Shown here one piece after another: positions 43,999-53,548 of a stretch of DNA of 64,000 nucleotides (position 1 is its first letter; each line of letters opens with the position of its first letter). The stretch is from an uncultured Muribaculaceae bacterium (GTDB lineage: Bacteria > Bacteroidota > Bacteroidia > Bacteroidales > Muribaculaceae), in the NCBI GenBank assembly GCA_944321725.1, contig CALUMI010000004.1, positions 59,229-123,228 of the forward strand, read 5' to 3'. Below the pieces are notes generated by a model. That model ran no database searches. It had not been told where the DNA came from and saw only the letters and a list, made by a program, of their open reading frames with translations. The translations under genes were made by a program, and so were the position numbers.

Positions 43999-45432
43999 TT
44001 ATCGGTATATACTCCAATCGTCGGAACGGAACGGGACTGCTGGAAGTCCGGCAGAGTTGACAAGGTTTACCCGGCAGTAGTCTTTCCACGCATAGCGCAC
44101 GGCGACAGGCTCAGCCACCTCCGGAGAATACACCTCCAACCGTCCGCCTTTTATCTCCGCCACAGCCGGATGAAACTCTTTGTCGGAACCGGCCACCTCA
44201 AACGATTTCACAGCCAATCCGTCGGACGTTGACAGTCCGCCGTCGGCATAGTCGAACTCCAATACCAACCGCGAGCCCTTCGTTTCCAATGACTTAAACA
44301 CCGGCCCGGAATATACCACATCCCTGCCGTACTGCTTCGCCAATGCCCACAGGGCGAACCGCTCGCCCACCTCACGCTTGTGGCGCGGATGGAGGTCGAG
44401 AGAGTCGCCGACATCGACCGTTGCCACCATTCCGATGTTTTTCAGCCCGCTTTTGCGCCACACCTGAAACTGCGCGTCCCTAACCCCCAAAGAACGGGCA
44501 TTGGCATAAGGAGCAATCTGGGCAAAATAGAAAGGCATGTCCGGCTGCTTCCATTCATGGCGCCAACTGTTAATCAAATTAGTCAACGCCTCCTTATAGT
44601 GCTTATCGACGAATACATTTGACTCCCCCTGATACCATATATTCCCTTTCACCGTAAAACCAGCTATAGGGGCTATCATTCCGTTCCAAAGAATAGAAGG
44701 CACTTTCCACGGATATCCGGCCTTATCCATTTTATCAAACGAATATTTCTCCAACACTTCCGAATATTCCGGATTATCCTCCATTATTGACATTTTAGTC
44801 CACGCCTCGATTATCGTTCCTCCCCAAGCGTCCTGCACAAGTCCGACAGGCACTCCGAGCTCTTTGTGCAGACGTTTGCCGAACACAAACGCCACCGCAG
44901 AGAAATTGTCGGCATTATCGGCATTGCAAACAAGCCACTTTCCGGCAACATCGTCTTTCTCCACATCCAAAGAAAGCTGATGCTCAGCCCTGAACAGCCG
45001 TATATCGGGATAATCACTGTCGGCCAACTCCTCTTCCCACCCGACCATACCTTTTGACCAAGTGTCTTTACCAACCGGAAATTCCATGTTGCTCTGCCCT
45101 GTACAGAGCCAGACCTCACCGATCAGTATATTGGAAATGCTGACAATGTTTTCTCCTTTGACTTCAAGCGTTTGAGGCTCGTTTGTAGCTTTCGGGGAGC
45201 GCAACATCACTTCCCACTCGCCATCCGCATCGGCAACGGCAGCACTCTCCGCGCCCCACGACGACACAACTGATATTCTCTCACCCGCGCCGGCCTTGCC
45301 GAATATGCGGACATCCGCATCTTGCTGCAGCATCATATTGTCTGAAAATATCGAGGGCATTCTCACCTCCGCGACAGCCACCGGCACAACAAGAGATGCC
45401 AATAACGCACATATATATCTACACACTTTCAT
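43999..45432 (-). CDS. SGNH carbohydrate esterase (sialate O-acetylesterase family), copy 1
   Basis: A 477-residue secreted esterase (signal MKVCRYICALLASLVVPVAVA) of the SASA/sialate-O-acetylesterase family. An N-terminal beta domain (MPSIFSDNMMLQQDADVRIFGKAG) precedes the catalytic part. The nucleophile motif is CTGQSNMEFPV. The late SLDLHPRHKREVGERFA block supplies the Asp/His pair. It should remove O-acetyl groups from sialic acid, xylan or similar glycans. It is the last gene of the hut-containing transcript, 15 bp behind a close paralogue. The two proteins are nearly identical at the ends and differ in the middle. Confidence 0.85.
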   Translation of the reverse strand: MKVCRYICALLASLVVPVAVAEVRMPSIFSDNMMLQQDADVRIFGKAGAGERISVVSSWGAESAAVADADGEWEVMLRSPKATNEPQTLEVKGENIVSISNILIGEVWLCTGQSNMEFPVGKDTWSKGMVGWEEELADSDYPDIRLFRAEHQLSLDVEKDDVAGKWLVCNADNADNFSAVAFVFGKRLHKELGVPVGLVQDAWGGTIIEAWTKMSIMEDNPEYSEVLEKYSFDKMDKAGYPWKVPSILWNGMIAPIAGFTVKGNIWYQGESNVFVDKHYKEALTNLINSWRHEWKQPDMPFYFAQIAPYANARSLGVRDAQFQVWRKSGLKNIGMVATVDVGDSLDLHPRHKREVGERFALWALAKQYGRDVVYSGPVFKSLETKGSRLVLEFDYADGGLSTSDGLAVKSFEVAGSDKEFHPAVAEIKGGRLEVYSPEVAEPVAVRYAWKDYCRVNLVNSAGLPAVPFRSDDWSIYR

Positions 45433-45447
45433 ATCTATTGCTTTATT

Positions 45448-46881
45448 TTACCATTTGTCGGAACGGAACGGGACAGCGGGAAGTCCGTCGGCATTGACAA
45501 GGTTTACACGGCAGTAGTCTTTCCACGCATAGCGCACGGCGACAGGCTCAGCCACCTCCGGAGAATACACCTCCAACCGTCCGCCTTTTATCTCCGCCAC
45601 AGCCGGATGAAACACTTTATCGGAACCGGCAACCTCAAACGATTTCACAGCCAATCCGTCGGACGTTGACAGTCCGCCGTCGGCATAGTCGAACGCCAAA
45701 ACCAACCGCGAGCCCTTCGTTTCCAAAGATTTAAACACCGGCCCGGAATATACCACATCCCTGCCGTACTGCTTCGCCAATGCCCACAGGGCGAACCGTT
45801 CGCCCACCTCACGCTTGTGGCGCGGATGAATGTCGAGAGAGTCGCCGACATCGACAGTGGTCACCATTCCGATGTTTCTAAGCCCGCTTTTGCGCCACAC
45901 CTGAAATTGCGCGTCCCTTATCCCGACAAACGGGTCTTTGGAATAGGCCGCAAGTTGCGCGAAATAAAACGGCATGTCGAGCTGTTCCCATTCATTGCGC
46001 CAACTATTAATCAAATTTATAAGCGTTTGCCGATAATATTTGCCAACATACACGTTTGACTCTCCCTGATACCATATATTCCCTTTCACAGTAAAACCAG
46101 CTATAGGGGCTATCATTCCATTCCAAAGAGTTGAAGGGATAAGCCAAGTCCATCCCTCTTTCTCCATTTTGTCGCGGGCATACATATTAAGCACATCCGT
46201 ATAGCACGGATTGCCATCCATCACATCCATTTTGGTCCATGCCTCTATGGGAGTTCCTCCCCAAGTGTCCTGTATAAGCCCGACAGGCACTCCGAGCTCT
46301 TTGTGCAGACGCTTGCCAAACACAAACGCCACCGCAGAGAAATTGTCGGCATTATCGGCATTGCAAACAACCCACTTTCCGGCCACATCGTCTTTCTCGC
46401 CACCCGGAGAAAGCTGATGGGCGGCCTGAAACAGCCGTATATCGGGATAATCGCTGTCGGCCAACTCCTCTTCCGAGCCAATCATGCCTGTCGCCCAACT
46501 GCCGTCACCCTGCCGGCCAACGGGATACTCCATGTTGCTCTGCCCCGTACAGAGCCAAACCTCACCGATCAGTATATTGGAAATGCTGACAATGTTTTCT
46601 CCTTTGACTTCAAGCGTTTGAGGCTCGTTTGTAGCTTTCGGGGAGCGCAACATCACTTCCCACTCGCCATCCGCATCGGCAACGGCAGCACTCTCCGCGC
46701 CCCACGACGACACAACCGATATTCTCTCGCCCGCGCCGGCCTTGCCGAATATGCGGACATCCGCATCCTGCTGAAGCATCATATTGTCTGAAAATATCGA
46801 GGGCATTCTCACCTCCGCGTCGGCAACCGGTGCCAAAAACAAGCCAAACAGCGACGCAATTATATATCCAATCGTCTTCAT
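45448..46881 (-). CDS. SGNH carbohydrate esterase (sialate O-acetylesterase family), copy 2
   Basis: A 477-residue paralogue of the neighbouring esterase, with its own signal peptide (MKTIGYIIASLFGLFLAPVADA). The catalytic motifs are CTGQSNMEYPVG and DSLDIHPRHKREVGERFA. Compared with copy 1 it has a three-residue insertion after the nucleophile motif (GRQGDGSWATGM) and different residues around KMEKEGWTWLIPSTL, where substrate contacts may lie. It starts 7 bp after hutI, so it belongs to the histidine operon transcript, an unusual partnership. The exact ester is unknown. Confidence 0.85.
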   Translation of the reverse strand: MKTIGYIIASLFGLFLAPVADAEVRMPSIFSDNMMLQQDADVRIFGKAGAGERISVVSSWGAESAAVADADGEWEVMLRSPKATNEPQTLEVKGENIVSISNILIGEVWLCTGQSNMEYPVGRQGDGSWATGMIGSEEELADSDYPDIRLFQAAHQLSPGGEKDDVAGKWVVCNADNADNFSAVAFVFGKRLHKELGVPVGLIQDTWGGTPIEAWTKMDVMDGNPCYTDVLNMYARDKMEKEGWTWLIPSTLWNGMIAPIAGFTVKGNIWYQGESNVYVGKYYRQTLINLINSWRNEWEQLDMPFYFAQLAAYSKDPFVGIRDAQFQVWRKSGLRNIGMVTTVDVGDSLDIHPRHKREVGERFALWALAKQYGRDVVYSGPVFKSLETKGSRLVLAFDYADGGLSTSDGLAVKSFEVAGSDKVFHPAVAEIKGGRLEVYSPEVAEPVAVRYAWKDYCRVNLVNADGLPAVPFRSDKW

Positions 46882-46888
46882 GTCAGTT

Positions 46889-48121
46889 TTATTTATTAAC
46901 TATCACCTTTTCAATAAGATTCTCAGTATAAGAATAACCGAAATAAGCAAACGAAGGCATCGGCTTCGTTATGATGAAATTTGCTTTACGTCCCGGCATA
47001 ATGATGCCGTATTCGTCGCCAAGCCCCATAGCGTAAGCTCCATTGACAGTAGCGGCATTCAAGGCCTCTACAGGCGACATTCTCATTTTTATCGACGCGA
47101 GCGAAAGCACAAACTTCATGCTTGCCGACGGCGACGACCCGGGATTATAATCAGAAGCGACAGCCACCGGCAAACCGCCATCAATCATTCTCCGTGCAGG
47201 GGCATAAGGCATACCAAGGAAGAAAGCGGCTCCCGGCAAGACAGTAGCCACCGTACCGCTACCTTTCAGCGCGGCAATCTCCTCATCGCCTGTATGCTCC
47301 AAATGGTCGACAGACAACGCCTTGTATTCCACACCTGCCTGTATACCCCCCGAACATGCCAATTCGTTGGCATGTATCTTAGGCCGTATTCCATATTTTG
47401 CCGCAGCCTCAAGAATGCGTCCGGTCTGCCCTACGGTAAAAAAGCCCTCATCGCAGAACACATCCACAAAATCGGCAAGCCCCTCTCTCGCAACCTCCGG
47501 CAACATTTCATTCACAATAAGAGATACATAACCGTCGTGATTGCCGGCATATTCGCGGGGAAAAGCATGAGCGGCAAGAAAAGTGCTTCTGACAGCAACA
47601 GTAGCAGACTCTTTCAAGCGGCGGATCACTCTCAACATCTTCAATTCACTCTCAGTCGACAATCCGTATCCGCTTTTAATCTCTATCGCGCCAGTTCCGC
47701 CTTCCACACAGCGCATAAGACGCTCCAACGACATCTCAAATAAATCGTCTTCCGAAGTGCGCCGCAATAAATCCGCGGAATTCAGTATGCCTCCGCCTCG
47801 TTTGGCTATCTCGACATACGACAGGCCGCGTATCTTATCCTCATATTCTCTCTCACGGCTTCCGGCATAAACTATATGTGTATGCGAATCCGCGAAAGCA
47901 GGAAACACAAACATACCGGAACAATCCTCAACAGCGGCGTCAAGCAAATCCGCGTCAGAAATACCGGCCATATCGCCGAAATTCTCCACTTCGCCGTCGG
48001 ACACCACCAAAAAGGCGTTATCGACAACCGAAACAGTCCCCATCTCGCTTCCCTCAAGCAAACCCACAGGCTCACGAGAAGCTCCGAGAAGCTGCTTTAT
48101 GTTTTTATAGACAGTCCTCAT
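46889..48121 (-). CDS. hutI: Imidazolonepropionase
   Basis: A 410-residue amidohydrolase, third step of histidine breakdown: imidazolonepropionate to formiminoglutamate. The metal motif is H80-T-H82 in FADSHTHIVYAG. IEIKSGYGL, AHAFPREY, KIHANELACSGG and SDYNPGSSPS follow in the family order. Its start overlaps the hutH stop by 17 bp. Confidence 0.95.
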   Translation of the reverse strand: MRTVYKNIKQLLGASREPVGLLEGSEMGTVSVVDNAFLVVSDGEVENFGDMAGISDADLLDAAVEDCSGMFVFPAFADSHTHIVYAGSREREYEDKIRGLSYVEIAKRGGGILNSADLLRRTSEDDLFEMSLERLMRCVEGGTGAIEIKSGYGLSTESELKMLRVIRRLKESATVAVRSTFLAAHAFPREYAGNHDGYVSLIVNEMLPEVAREGLADFVDVFCDEGFFTVGQTGRILEAAAKYGIRPKIHANELACSGGIQAGVEYKALSVDHLEHTGDEEIAALKGSGTVATVLPGAAFFLGMPYAPARRMIDGGLPVAVASDYNPGSSPSASMKFVLSLASIKMRMSPVEALNAATVNGAYAMGLGDEYGIIMPGRKANFIITKPMPSFAYFGYSYTENLIEKVIVNK

Positions 48122-49613
48122 AAAGATAATCGTGAGTTTTCAGAAAATCTATCGACTTTGCTATTTCTGTATACATCACTCTATCGACATCCACAAAATC
48201 CACGCACTTGCGATATTCTTCAAACAAACGCTCTATTGCGGGCGAGCTCTTCATCGGACGGCGAAATTCCAAAGCCTGAGCCGCATTCATCAATTCAACG
48301 CCAAGCACCTTGTAAACGTTTTCCACAACACGGGCACATTTTGTCGCGGCGTTGGCCCCCATGCTGACATGGTCCTCCTGTCCGAGCGACGACTCTATGG
48401 AATCGACCGACGCCGGAGTGGCAAGCTGCTTATTTTGGCTCACAACAGAAGCCACGGCATATTGCGGTATCATAAAACCGCTGTTCAAACCCGGTTTGGC
48501 CACGAGAAAAGCAGGCAAACCGCGTTTGCCGGAAATGAGCTGATATGTACGCTGATTTGAGATGCTTGCTATTTCCGACAGGCCTATCGCAAGAAAATCA
48601 TTCACCAAAGCAAGCGGCTCACCATGAAAGTTGCCGGCAGAAATAACAAGGTCATCATCAGGCACAACCACAGGATTGTCTGTCGCGCTATTTACTTCAG
48701 TTGTTATCACTTTCTCCACATAGGCAATCGTGTCTTTCACCGCGCCATGTACTTGCGGGACACAACGGAACGAATAAGGGTCCTGAACATGTTCCTTATG
48801 GCGGGCTATCAGCTCGGAGCCTTGCAATAAACAGTATATGCGACGGGCTGTGTCAATCTGTCCCTGATGAGGCCTCACGGCATGTACAGGGGAAAGGAAA
48901 GGACTTATCATCCCGTCGTAAGCGTCTATGCTCATTGCCGCTATATAATCCGCCCAACGCGAAATCCTCTTCGCCCTGACAATGCTACACACCGAATAAG
49001 CCGACATGAATTGAGTGCCGTTGAGCAAAGCAAGCCCCTCCTTCGACGCAAGATTTACAGGTTCCCAGCCCATACGGCGATTTATCTCCTCTCCCGAAAG
49101 CCGCCCGCCTTTATAATTCACCTCACCCATTCCAAGCAAAGGAAGGCACATATTGGCCAAAGGCGCAAGGTCGCCCGACGCTCCAAGCGAGCCCTGCTTA
49201 TACACAACAGGGATTATATCATTATTGAAAAAATCCACAAGCCGTTCCACCGTAGAGAGCTGCACTCCTGAATATCCATAGCATAGCGACCTTATTTTCA
49301 GGAATATCATATATTTCACCACCTCTTCCGGCACCTCTTCTCCCATTCCGCAAGAATGCGACATGACAAGATTGCGCTGCAAATCGCGTAACGAGTCATG
49401 GTCAATCGAAACATTGCAAAGCGAGCCAAATCCGGTAGTCACGCCATATATCGGCTCATCGGAGCTTTCTATCTTTTTATCCAAATATTCCCGGCAACGC
49501 AGCACCCTCTCTTTTGCCTCATCGCCCAAAGCGATTTTCTTTTTTCCTTCAATTATCCCGGCTATCTCATCGACCGTAACAGGAGCCGGGGAAATATGAT
49601 GAACTTCTTCCAT
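48105..49613 (-). CDS. hutH: Histidine ammonia-lyase
   Basis: A 502-residue cytosolic enzyme that turns histidine into urocanate and ammonia. The MIO cofactor triad A145-S146-G147 lies in GSLGASGDLAPLANM. The TTGFGSLCNVSID and QDPYSFRC-type (VQDPYSFRCVPQ) blocks are conserved. It follows hutU by 14 bp. Confidence 0.95.
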   Translation of the reverse strand: MEEVHHISPAPVTVDEIAGIIEGKKKIALGDEAKERVLRCREYLDKKIESSDEPIYGVTTGFGSLCNVSIDHDSLRDLQRNLVMSHSCGMGEEVPEEVVKYMIFLKIRSLCYGYSGVQLSTVERLVDFFNNDIIPVVYKQGSLGASGDLAPLANMCLPLLGMGEVNYKGGRLSGEEINRRMGWEPVNLASKEGLALLNGTQFMSAYSVCSIVRAKRISRWADYIAAMSIDAYDGMISPFLSPVHAVRPHQGQIDTARRIYCLLQGSELIARHKEHVQDPYSFRCVPQVHGAVKDTIAYVEKVITTEVNSATDNPVVVPDDDLVISAGNFHGEPLALVNDFLAIGLSEIASISNQRTYQLISGKRGLPAFLVAKPGLNSGFMIPQYAVASVVSQNKQLATPASVDSIESSLGQEDHVSMGANAATKCARVVENVYKVLGVELMNAAQALEFRRPMKSSPAIERLFEEYRKCVDFVDVDRVMYTEIAKSIDFLKTHDYLYEDCL

Positions 49614-49627
49614 AACAATATTGTAAA

Positions 49628-51646
49628 CTATAAACTTAAATTTTCAAGCAAAGAATCGTCAACAAGATTTGGCATAGTGACGCTCAGGCCGGGAGTCTTT
49701 TCCATTTCACGCCTGATAGTGTCCATCGAGCCCTTATTTCTTGCCCAACTACGGCGGGCTATGCCATTGTTCACGTCCCAATAAAGCATCATTCTGATAT
49801 TCTCAGCCGATTCCTCAGAGCCGTCTATCACCATCCCGAATCCTCCGTTGACAACTTCGCCCCAACCTACTCCGCCACCGTTGTGGAGCGATACCCACGT
49901 CGCGCCTCTGAACGAGTCGCCTATGACGTTCTGCACAGCCATGTCAGCAGTGAATTTCGACCCGTCGTAGATATTTGACGTTTCGCGATACGGAGAATCG
50001 GTGCCCGACACATCATGGTGGTCACGCCCGAGCACGACAGGCGCGGAAATCTCACCCCTGCGGATGGCACGGTTGAACGCCTCTGCTATTTTCGTGCGCC
50101 CTTCGCAATCAGCATACAGAATACGGGCCTGAGAGCCCACAACAAGATGATTCTTTCCGGCCTCCTTTATCCAGTGTATGTTATCCTCCAACTGTCCGAC
50201 AATATCATCTGGAGCAGTCTGGGCAATTTCCTCAAGCACTTCGGCGGCAATGCGATCGGTAACGGCAAGATCCTCCGGACGGCACGACGTGCAGACCCAA
50301 CGGAACGGGCCGAAACCATAGTCGAAGAACATCGGCCCCATGATGTCCTGCACATACGACGGATAGCGGAACTCACCGTTTTCTCCCATGATATCCGCAC
50401 CCGCACGCGACGCCTCAAGCAAAAAAGCATTGCCATAATCAAAGAAATACATTCCTTTGGAAGCAAGTTTGTTGATAGCGGTCACTTGTCTGCGCAACGA
50501 TTTCTCAACTTCAGCCTTAAAACGCTCCGGATCAGACGACATCATCTCATTCGACTCCTCCAAAGTGAATCCGGCAGGATAATAGCCTCCGGCCCACGGA
50601 TTGTGCAACGAAGTCTGATCCGACCCCAAGTCAACTTTTATATCCTCGTCGGCAAGACGCTCCCACAGGTCAACGATATTGCCCTGATATGCAATCGAAA
50701 CAGGCTTTTTGTCGGCAACAGCTTTTCTTATGCGCGGAATCAGCTCATCAAGCGATGTAAACACCTCGTCTACCCACCCCTGCTCAAAACGTTTCCTGAC
50801 TGCTTTCGGGTTAATTTCCGCTACCACGCCTACCACACCGGCTATAACAGCCGCCTTTGGCTGTGCCCCCGACATGCCTCCCAAGCCGGAAGAAACAAAC
50901 AGTTTTCCCGCAAGCGATGCCGCGCGGCTGCCTTCCTGCCGACGAGCGGCATTGAGCACAGTAATGGTAGTCCCGTGCACTATGCCTTGAGGACCGATAT
51001 ACATATACGAGCCGGCTGTCATCTGTCCGTATTGTGACACCCCGAGCGCGTTGAACCGCTCCCAATCGTCAGGCTTGGAATAATTGGGAATAACCATGCC
51101 ATTAGTGACAACAACTCTCGGAGCCCTCTTGTGCGACGGAAACAGCCCCAACGGATGCCCGGAATACATCACCAAAGTCTGCTCATCGGTCATCGTCGCG
51201 AGATATTTCATCGTAAGGCGGTATTGTGCCCAATTTTGGAATACGGCGCCGTTGCCGCCATAAGTAATCAACTCATGAGGGTGCTGGGCGACAGCCTTGT
51301 CAAGATTGTTGTTAATCATCATCATTATTGCTGCGGCCTTCCGTGATTTATAAGGATAATCGTCGATAGGACGCGCGTGCATATCGTAATCCGGGCGCAA
51401 ACGGTACATGTATATGCGCCCATAGGTTTTCAACTCATCGAGAAACTCAGGAATCAACTGCTTGTGATGTTTAGAGTCGAAATAACGCAAGGCATTGCGC
51501 AAAGCAAGACGTTTCTCCTCCGCCGTCAATATGTCTTTGCGCTTCGGTGCATGATTAACGCTTTCATCGTAAGGCTTCAACGGAGGCAGCACATCAGGAA
51601 TCCCCGCAAGTATCTCTTTCTGAAAATCAGTTAGTTGCTTTTCCAT
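49628..51646 (-). CDS. hutU: Urocanate hydratase
   Basis: A 672-residue NAD-dependent urocanase, the longer form common in Bacteroidota. Recognisable blocks include YSGHPLGLFPSHKRAP, SGLGGMSGAQPKA, the DQTSLHNPWAGGYYPAG stretch and LHNGGGVGWGEVVNGG. It forms imidazolonepropionate from urocanate. It lies 11 bp after ftcD and 14 bp before hutH. Confidence 0.95.
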   Translation of the reverse strand: MEKQLTDFQKEILAGIPDVLPPLKPYDESVNHAPKRKDILTAEEKRLALRNALRYFDSKHHKQLIPEFLDELKTYGRIYMYRLRPDYDMHARPIDDYPYKSRKAAAIMMMINNNLDKAVAQHPHELITYGGNGAVFQNWAQYRLTMKYLATMTDEQTLVMYSGHPLGLFPSHKRAPRVVVTNGMVIPNYSKPDDWERFNALGVSQYGQMTAGSYMYIGPQGIVHGTTITVLNAARRQEGSRAASLAGKLFVSSGLGGMSGAQPKAAVIAGVVGVVAEINPKAVRKRFEQGWVDEVFTSLDELIPRIRKAVADKKPVSIAYQGNIVDLWERLADEDIKVDLGSDQTSLHNPWAGGYYPAGFTLEESNEMMSSDPERFKAEVEKSLRRQVTAINKLASKGMYFFDYGNAFLLEASRAGADIMGENGEFRYPSYVQDIMGPMFFDYGFGPFRWVCTSCRPEDLAVTDRIAAEVLEEIAQTAPDDIVGQLEDNIHWIKEAGKNHLVVGSQARILYADCEGRTKIAEAFNRAIRRGEISAPVVLGRDHHDVSGTDSPYRETSNIYDGSKFTADMAVQNVIGDSFRGATWVSLHNGGGVGWGEVVNGGFGMVIDGSEESAENIRMMLYWDVNNGIARRSWARNKGSMDTIRREMEKTPGLSVTMPNLVDDSLLENLSL

Positions 51647-51657
51647 AAATCAATATA

Positions 51658-53361
51658 TCATTTGTTTTTTGAAATAATCCGAGCCACCATCTCCATAATC
51701 TCACTCTCTTGCCGCGAGGCATCGCCGGCAATACGGTCGGCCTCAGCCGTCATCTCATCGGCTTTAGCCCTGTCTTTCAACCCGGCCGCGTTGATTTTTA
51801 CGTTAAGCATAGCACCAAAAACAGCGGCTCTCACAGCCAAAGCGCCGACACCGGCATCCGACACCGAATTAGGGTTGCCTTGCTCAACCATGGCGCGCAA
51901 CACAGAGAATGCGCGCATAGAGCAACGCATCGTACGCAACGGTACTTCTGTGGCATATAGAGTTGCGCGTTCCAACGCTTCGGCTCTCGCCTCTTTTTCC
52001 TGTTGATTTGATTTTGGCATTGAGAATACATTCATTATTCCATTGAATGCAGCCGTATCCTCGTCCACCAAGCGTATCAGCTCCGACATTACGGCATGAC
52101 CCTCTTCGGCATACCGCGAAAAATACTCCCACCGGTCGTCCCAACCCGGTTTATGAGCCGACAAATTGGCCACCATTGCAGCCAACGCCGCGCCAAGCGC
52201 ACCCATGTAAGCGGAAACCGAGCCGCCTCCGGGAGCCGGCGACTCACTTGCCGTTTCCTCCGCAAACCCTTCACATGTCATGTCGACAAGACGTTTCGAC
52301 TTATCGGCAATCATATATTCTATCACCTTCTCATCAGGCTCGAACGGACGCAAATCATCAAGCCCCATCGATTTAACGGCAATCTTGATTATCTCGCTTT
52401 CCGCTATGCCTGCCGAGCGGTGCTGTTTCCGCAAATAATATTTTCCTGCGTCAATCAGCACACGCTTAGGCACCATACCGACTATTTCCGTGCCTGTCAC
52501 ACGTATCCCACGCGCGGCCGCCTTGTTGCAGACCTCCTCAAAAGCCACATGCAAAGGAGTGGAATTAATATCGGTGATATTCATCGACACTTGCGCGATG
52601 CCATATTCCGCAATATACCAGCCGATGGCTTTCGTACCCTTGAGAGTACCGGGTATCATCACCTCTTTGCCGTTCTCATCAATCACTTTCTTTCCTGTAA
52701 TGGGATTGCCTTCACGCTTGACACGCCCGCGTTCCCTGACATCAAACGCAATGGCATTGGCACGGCGGGTAGACGTGGTGTTAAGATTGAAATTTACCGC
52801 AAGCAGAAAGTCACGGGCTCCAATCACGGAAGCTCCGCTTTTAGCCACCGGCTCAGTAAATTCATCAGGCCCGAAATCCGGTTTCATTGCCGGATTAGCC
52901 AATTTGTTTTGCAATCCTTCATATTCACCTTCCCTGACTACCGCAAGATTGCGCCTGTCGGGAGAAAAAGCCGCCGACTCATAGCAATATACCGGTATGC
53001 CCAATTCTTCGCCGACACGCTTTGCGAGCTTACGGGCATAAACCACCGTTTCTTCCATAGTGATACCTGACACAGGAACTAACGGGCACACATCAGTGGC
53101 GCCCATTCGCGGATGCTCGCCGTGGTGGGAACGCATATCTATCAGTTCTTTTGCTTTACGCACAGCCCTGAAAGCTGCCTCGCACACAGCTTCCGGCTCA
53201 CCTATAAAAGTGACGACCGTGCGGTTTGTAGCCTCTCCGGGATCGACATCGAGCAAAACCACCCCTTTCACAGATTTAATTTCGTCAGTGATACGGTTAA
53301 TCACCTGCATATTGCGCCCTTCACTGAAATTCGGCACGCATTCTATAAGTTTCTTCATCAT
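51658..53361 (-). CDS. ftcD: Bifunctional glutamate formimidoyltransferase / formimido-THF cyclodeaminase
   Basis: A 567-residue fusion. Residues about 1-180 and 181-325 are the two formimidoyltransferase domains (ECVPNFSEGRN, HHGEHPRMGATDVCP, VSMNITDINSTPLHVAFEE). Residues about 360-567 are the cyclodeaminase (SPAPGGGSVSAYMGALGAAL). It moves the formimino group from formiminoglutamate to tetrahydrofolate and releases ammonia, giving 5,10-methenyl-THF. It is the first gene of the hut operon, right behind the promoter and leader hairpin. Two ATGs (53361 and 53358) are adjacent; either may be used. Confidence 0.93.
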   Translation of the reverse strand: MMKKLIECVPNFSEGRNMQVINRITDEIKSVKGVVLLDVDPGEATNRTVVTFIGEPEAVCEAAFRAVRKAKELIDMRSHHGEHPRMGATDVCPLVPVSGITMEETVVYARKLAKRVGEELGIPVYCYESAAFSPDRRNLAVVREGEYEGLQNKLANPAMKPDFGPDEFTEPVAKSGASVIGARDFLLAVNFNLNTTSTRRANAIAFDVRERGRVKREGNPITGKKVIDENGKEVMIPGTLKGTKAIGWYIAEYGIAQVSMNITDINSTPLHVAFEEVCNKAAARGIRVTGTEIVGMVPKRVLIDAGKYYLRKQHRSAGIAESEIIKIAVKSMGLDDLRPFEPDEKVIEYMIADKSKRLVDMTCEGFAEETASESPAPGGGSVSAYMGALGAALAAMVANLSAHKPGWDDRWEYFSRYAEEGHAVMSELIRLVDEDTAAFNGIMNVFSMPKSNQQEKEARAEALERATLYATEVPLRTMRCSMRAFSVLRAMVEQGNPNSVSDAGVGALAVRAAVFGAMLNVKINAAGLKDRAKADEMTAEADRIAGDASRQESEIMEMVARIISKNK

Positions 53362-53382
53362 AATGGTATATGTTTACAGAAA

Positions 53383-53412
53383 AAGCGGCTTGGGACATTG
53401 CCGTTGCCGCTT
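53383..53412 (-). promoter_or_regulatory. Leader hairpin followed by a T-run (possible attenuator)
   Basis: On the minus strand AAGCGGC and GCCGCTT form a perfect 7-bp stem with a 16-base loop, directly followed by further T residues. It begins at the predicted transcription start and ends 22 bp before the ftcD start. It may protect the mRNA end or act as an attenuator. Confidence 0.5.
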
Positions 53413-53413
53413 A

Positions 53414-53444
53414 CAAAGTTAAGATTTTGTTTGCCAAATACAAA
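53414..53444 (-). promoter_or_regulatory. Promoter of the hut operon
   Basis: On the minus strand TTTG (53441-53444), a 19-bp spacer and TAACTTTG (53414-53421) match both halves of the Bacteroidales sigma-ABfr consensus exactly. Confidence 0.75.
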
Positions 53445-53517
53445 ATAGCCGCACGTCATCGCACTCTTCCATTTTCTGTTTTCCGGAATCGATGGTCAGG
53501 TTATCGCCGTTTTTTAG

Positions 53518-53525
53518 TACTTTTG
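53518..53525 (+). promoter_or_regulatory. Candidate -7 box for aroA
   Basis: TACTTTTG matches TAnnTTTG, 23 bp before the ATG at 53549. No clear -33 box is visible. It is divergent from the hut promoter about 75 bp away. Confidence 0.4.
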
Positions 53526-53548
53526 TTAATCTTATATATGCAACATCG

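Larger units (their letters stand above)
43999..46881 (-). repeat. Tandem duplication of esterase genes
   Basis: The genes at 43999-45432 and 45448-46881 are direct copies of equal length. Long stretches are almost the same at the DNA level, for example about 44030-44280 against 45465-45715 and about 45120-45370 against 46560-46810. The central part (about 44430-45100) is clearly more diverged. This pattern fits duplication followed by gene conversion at the ends or selection in the middle. Confidence 0.85.

Noticed and set aside
51658..53361. Direct pathway link between FtcD folate chemistry and the corrinoid operon
   Set aside because: FtcD belongs to the hut operon 20 kb away with its own promoter; any link through the folate pool is general.
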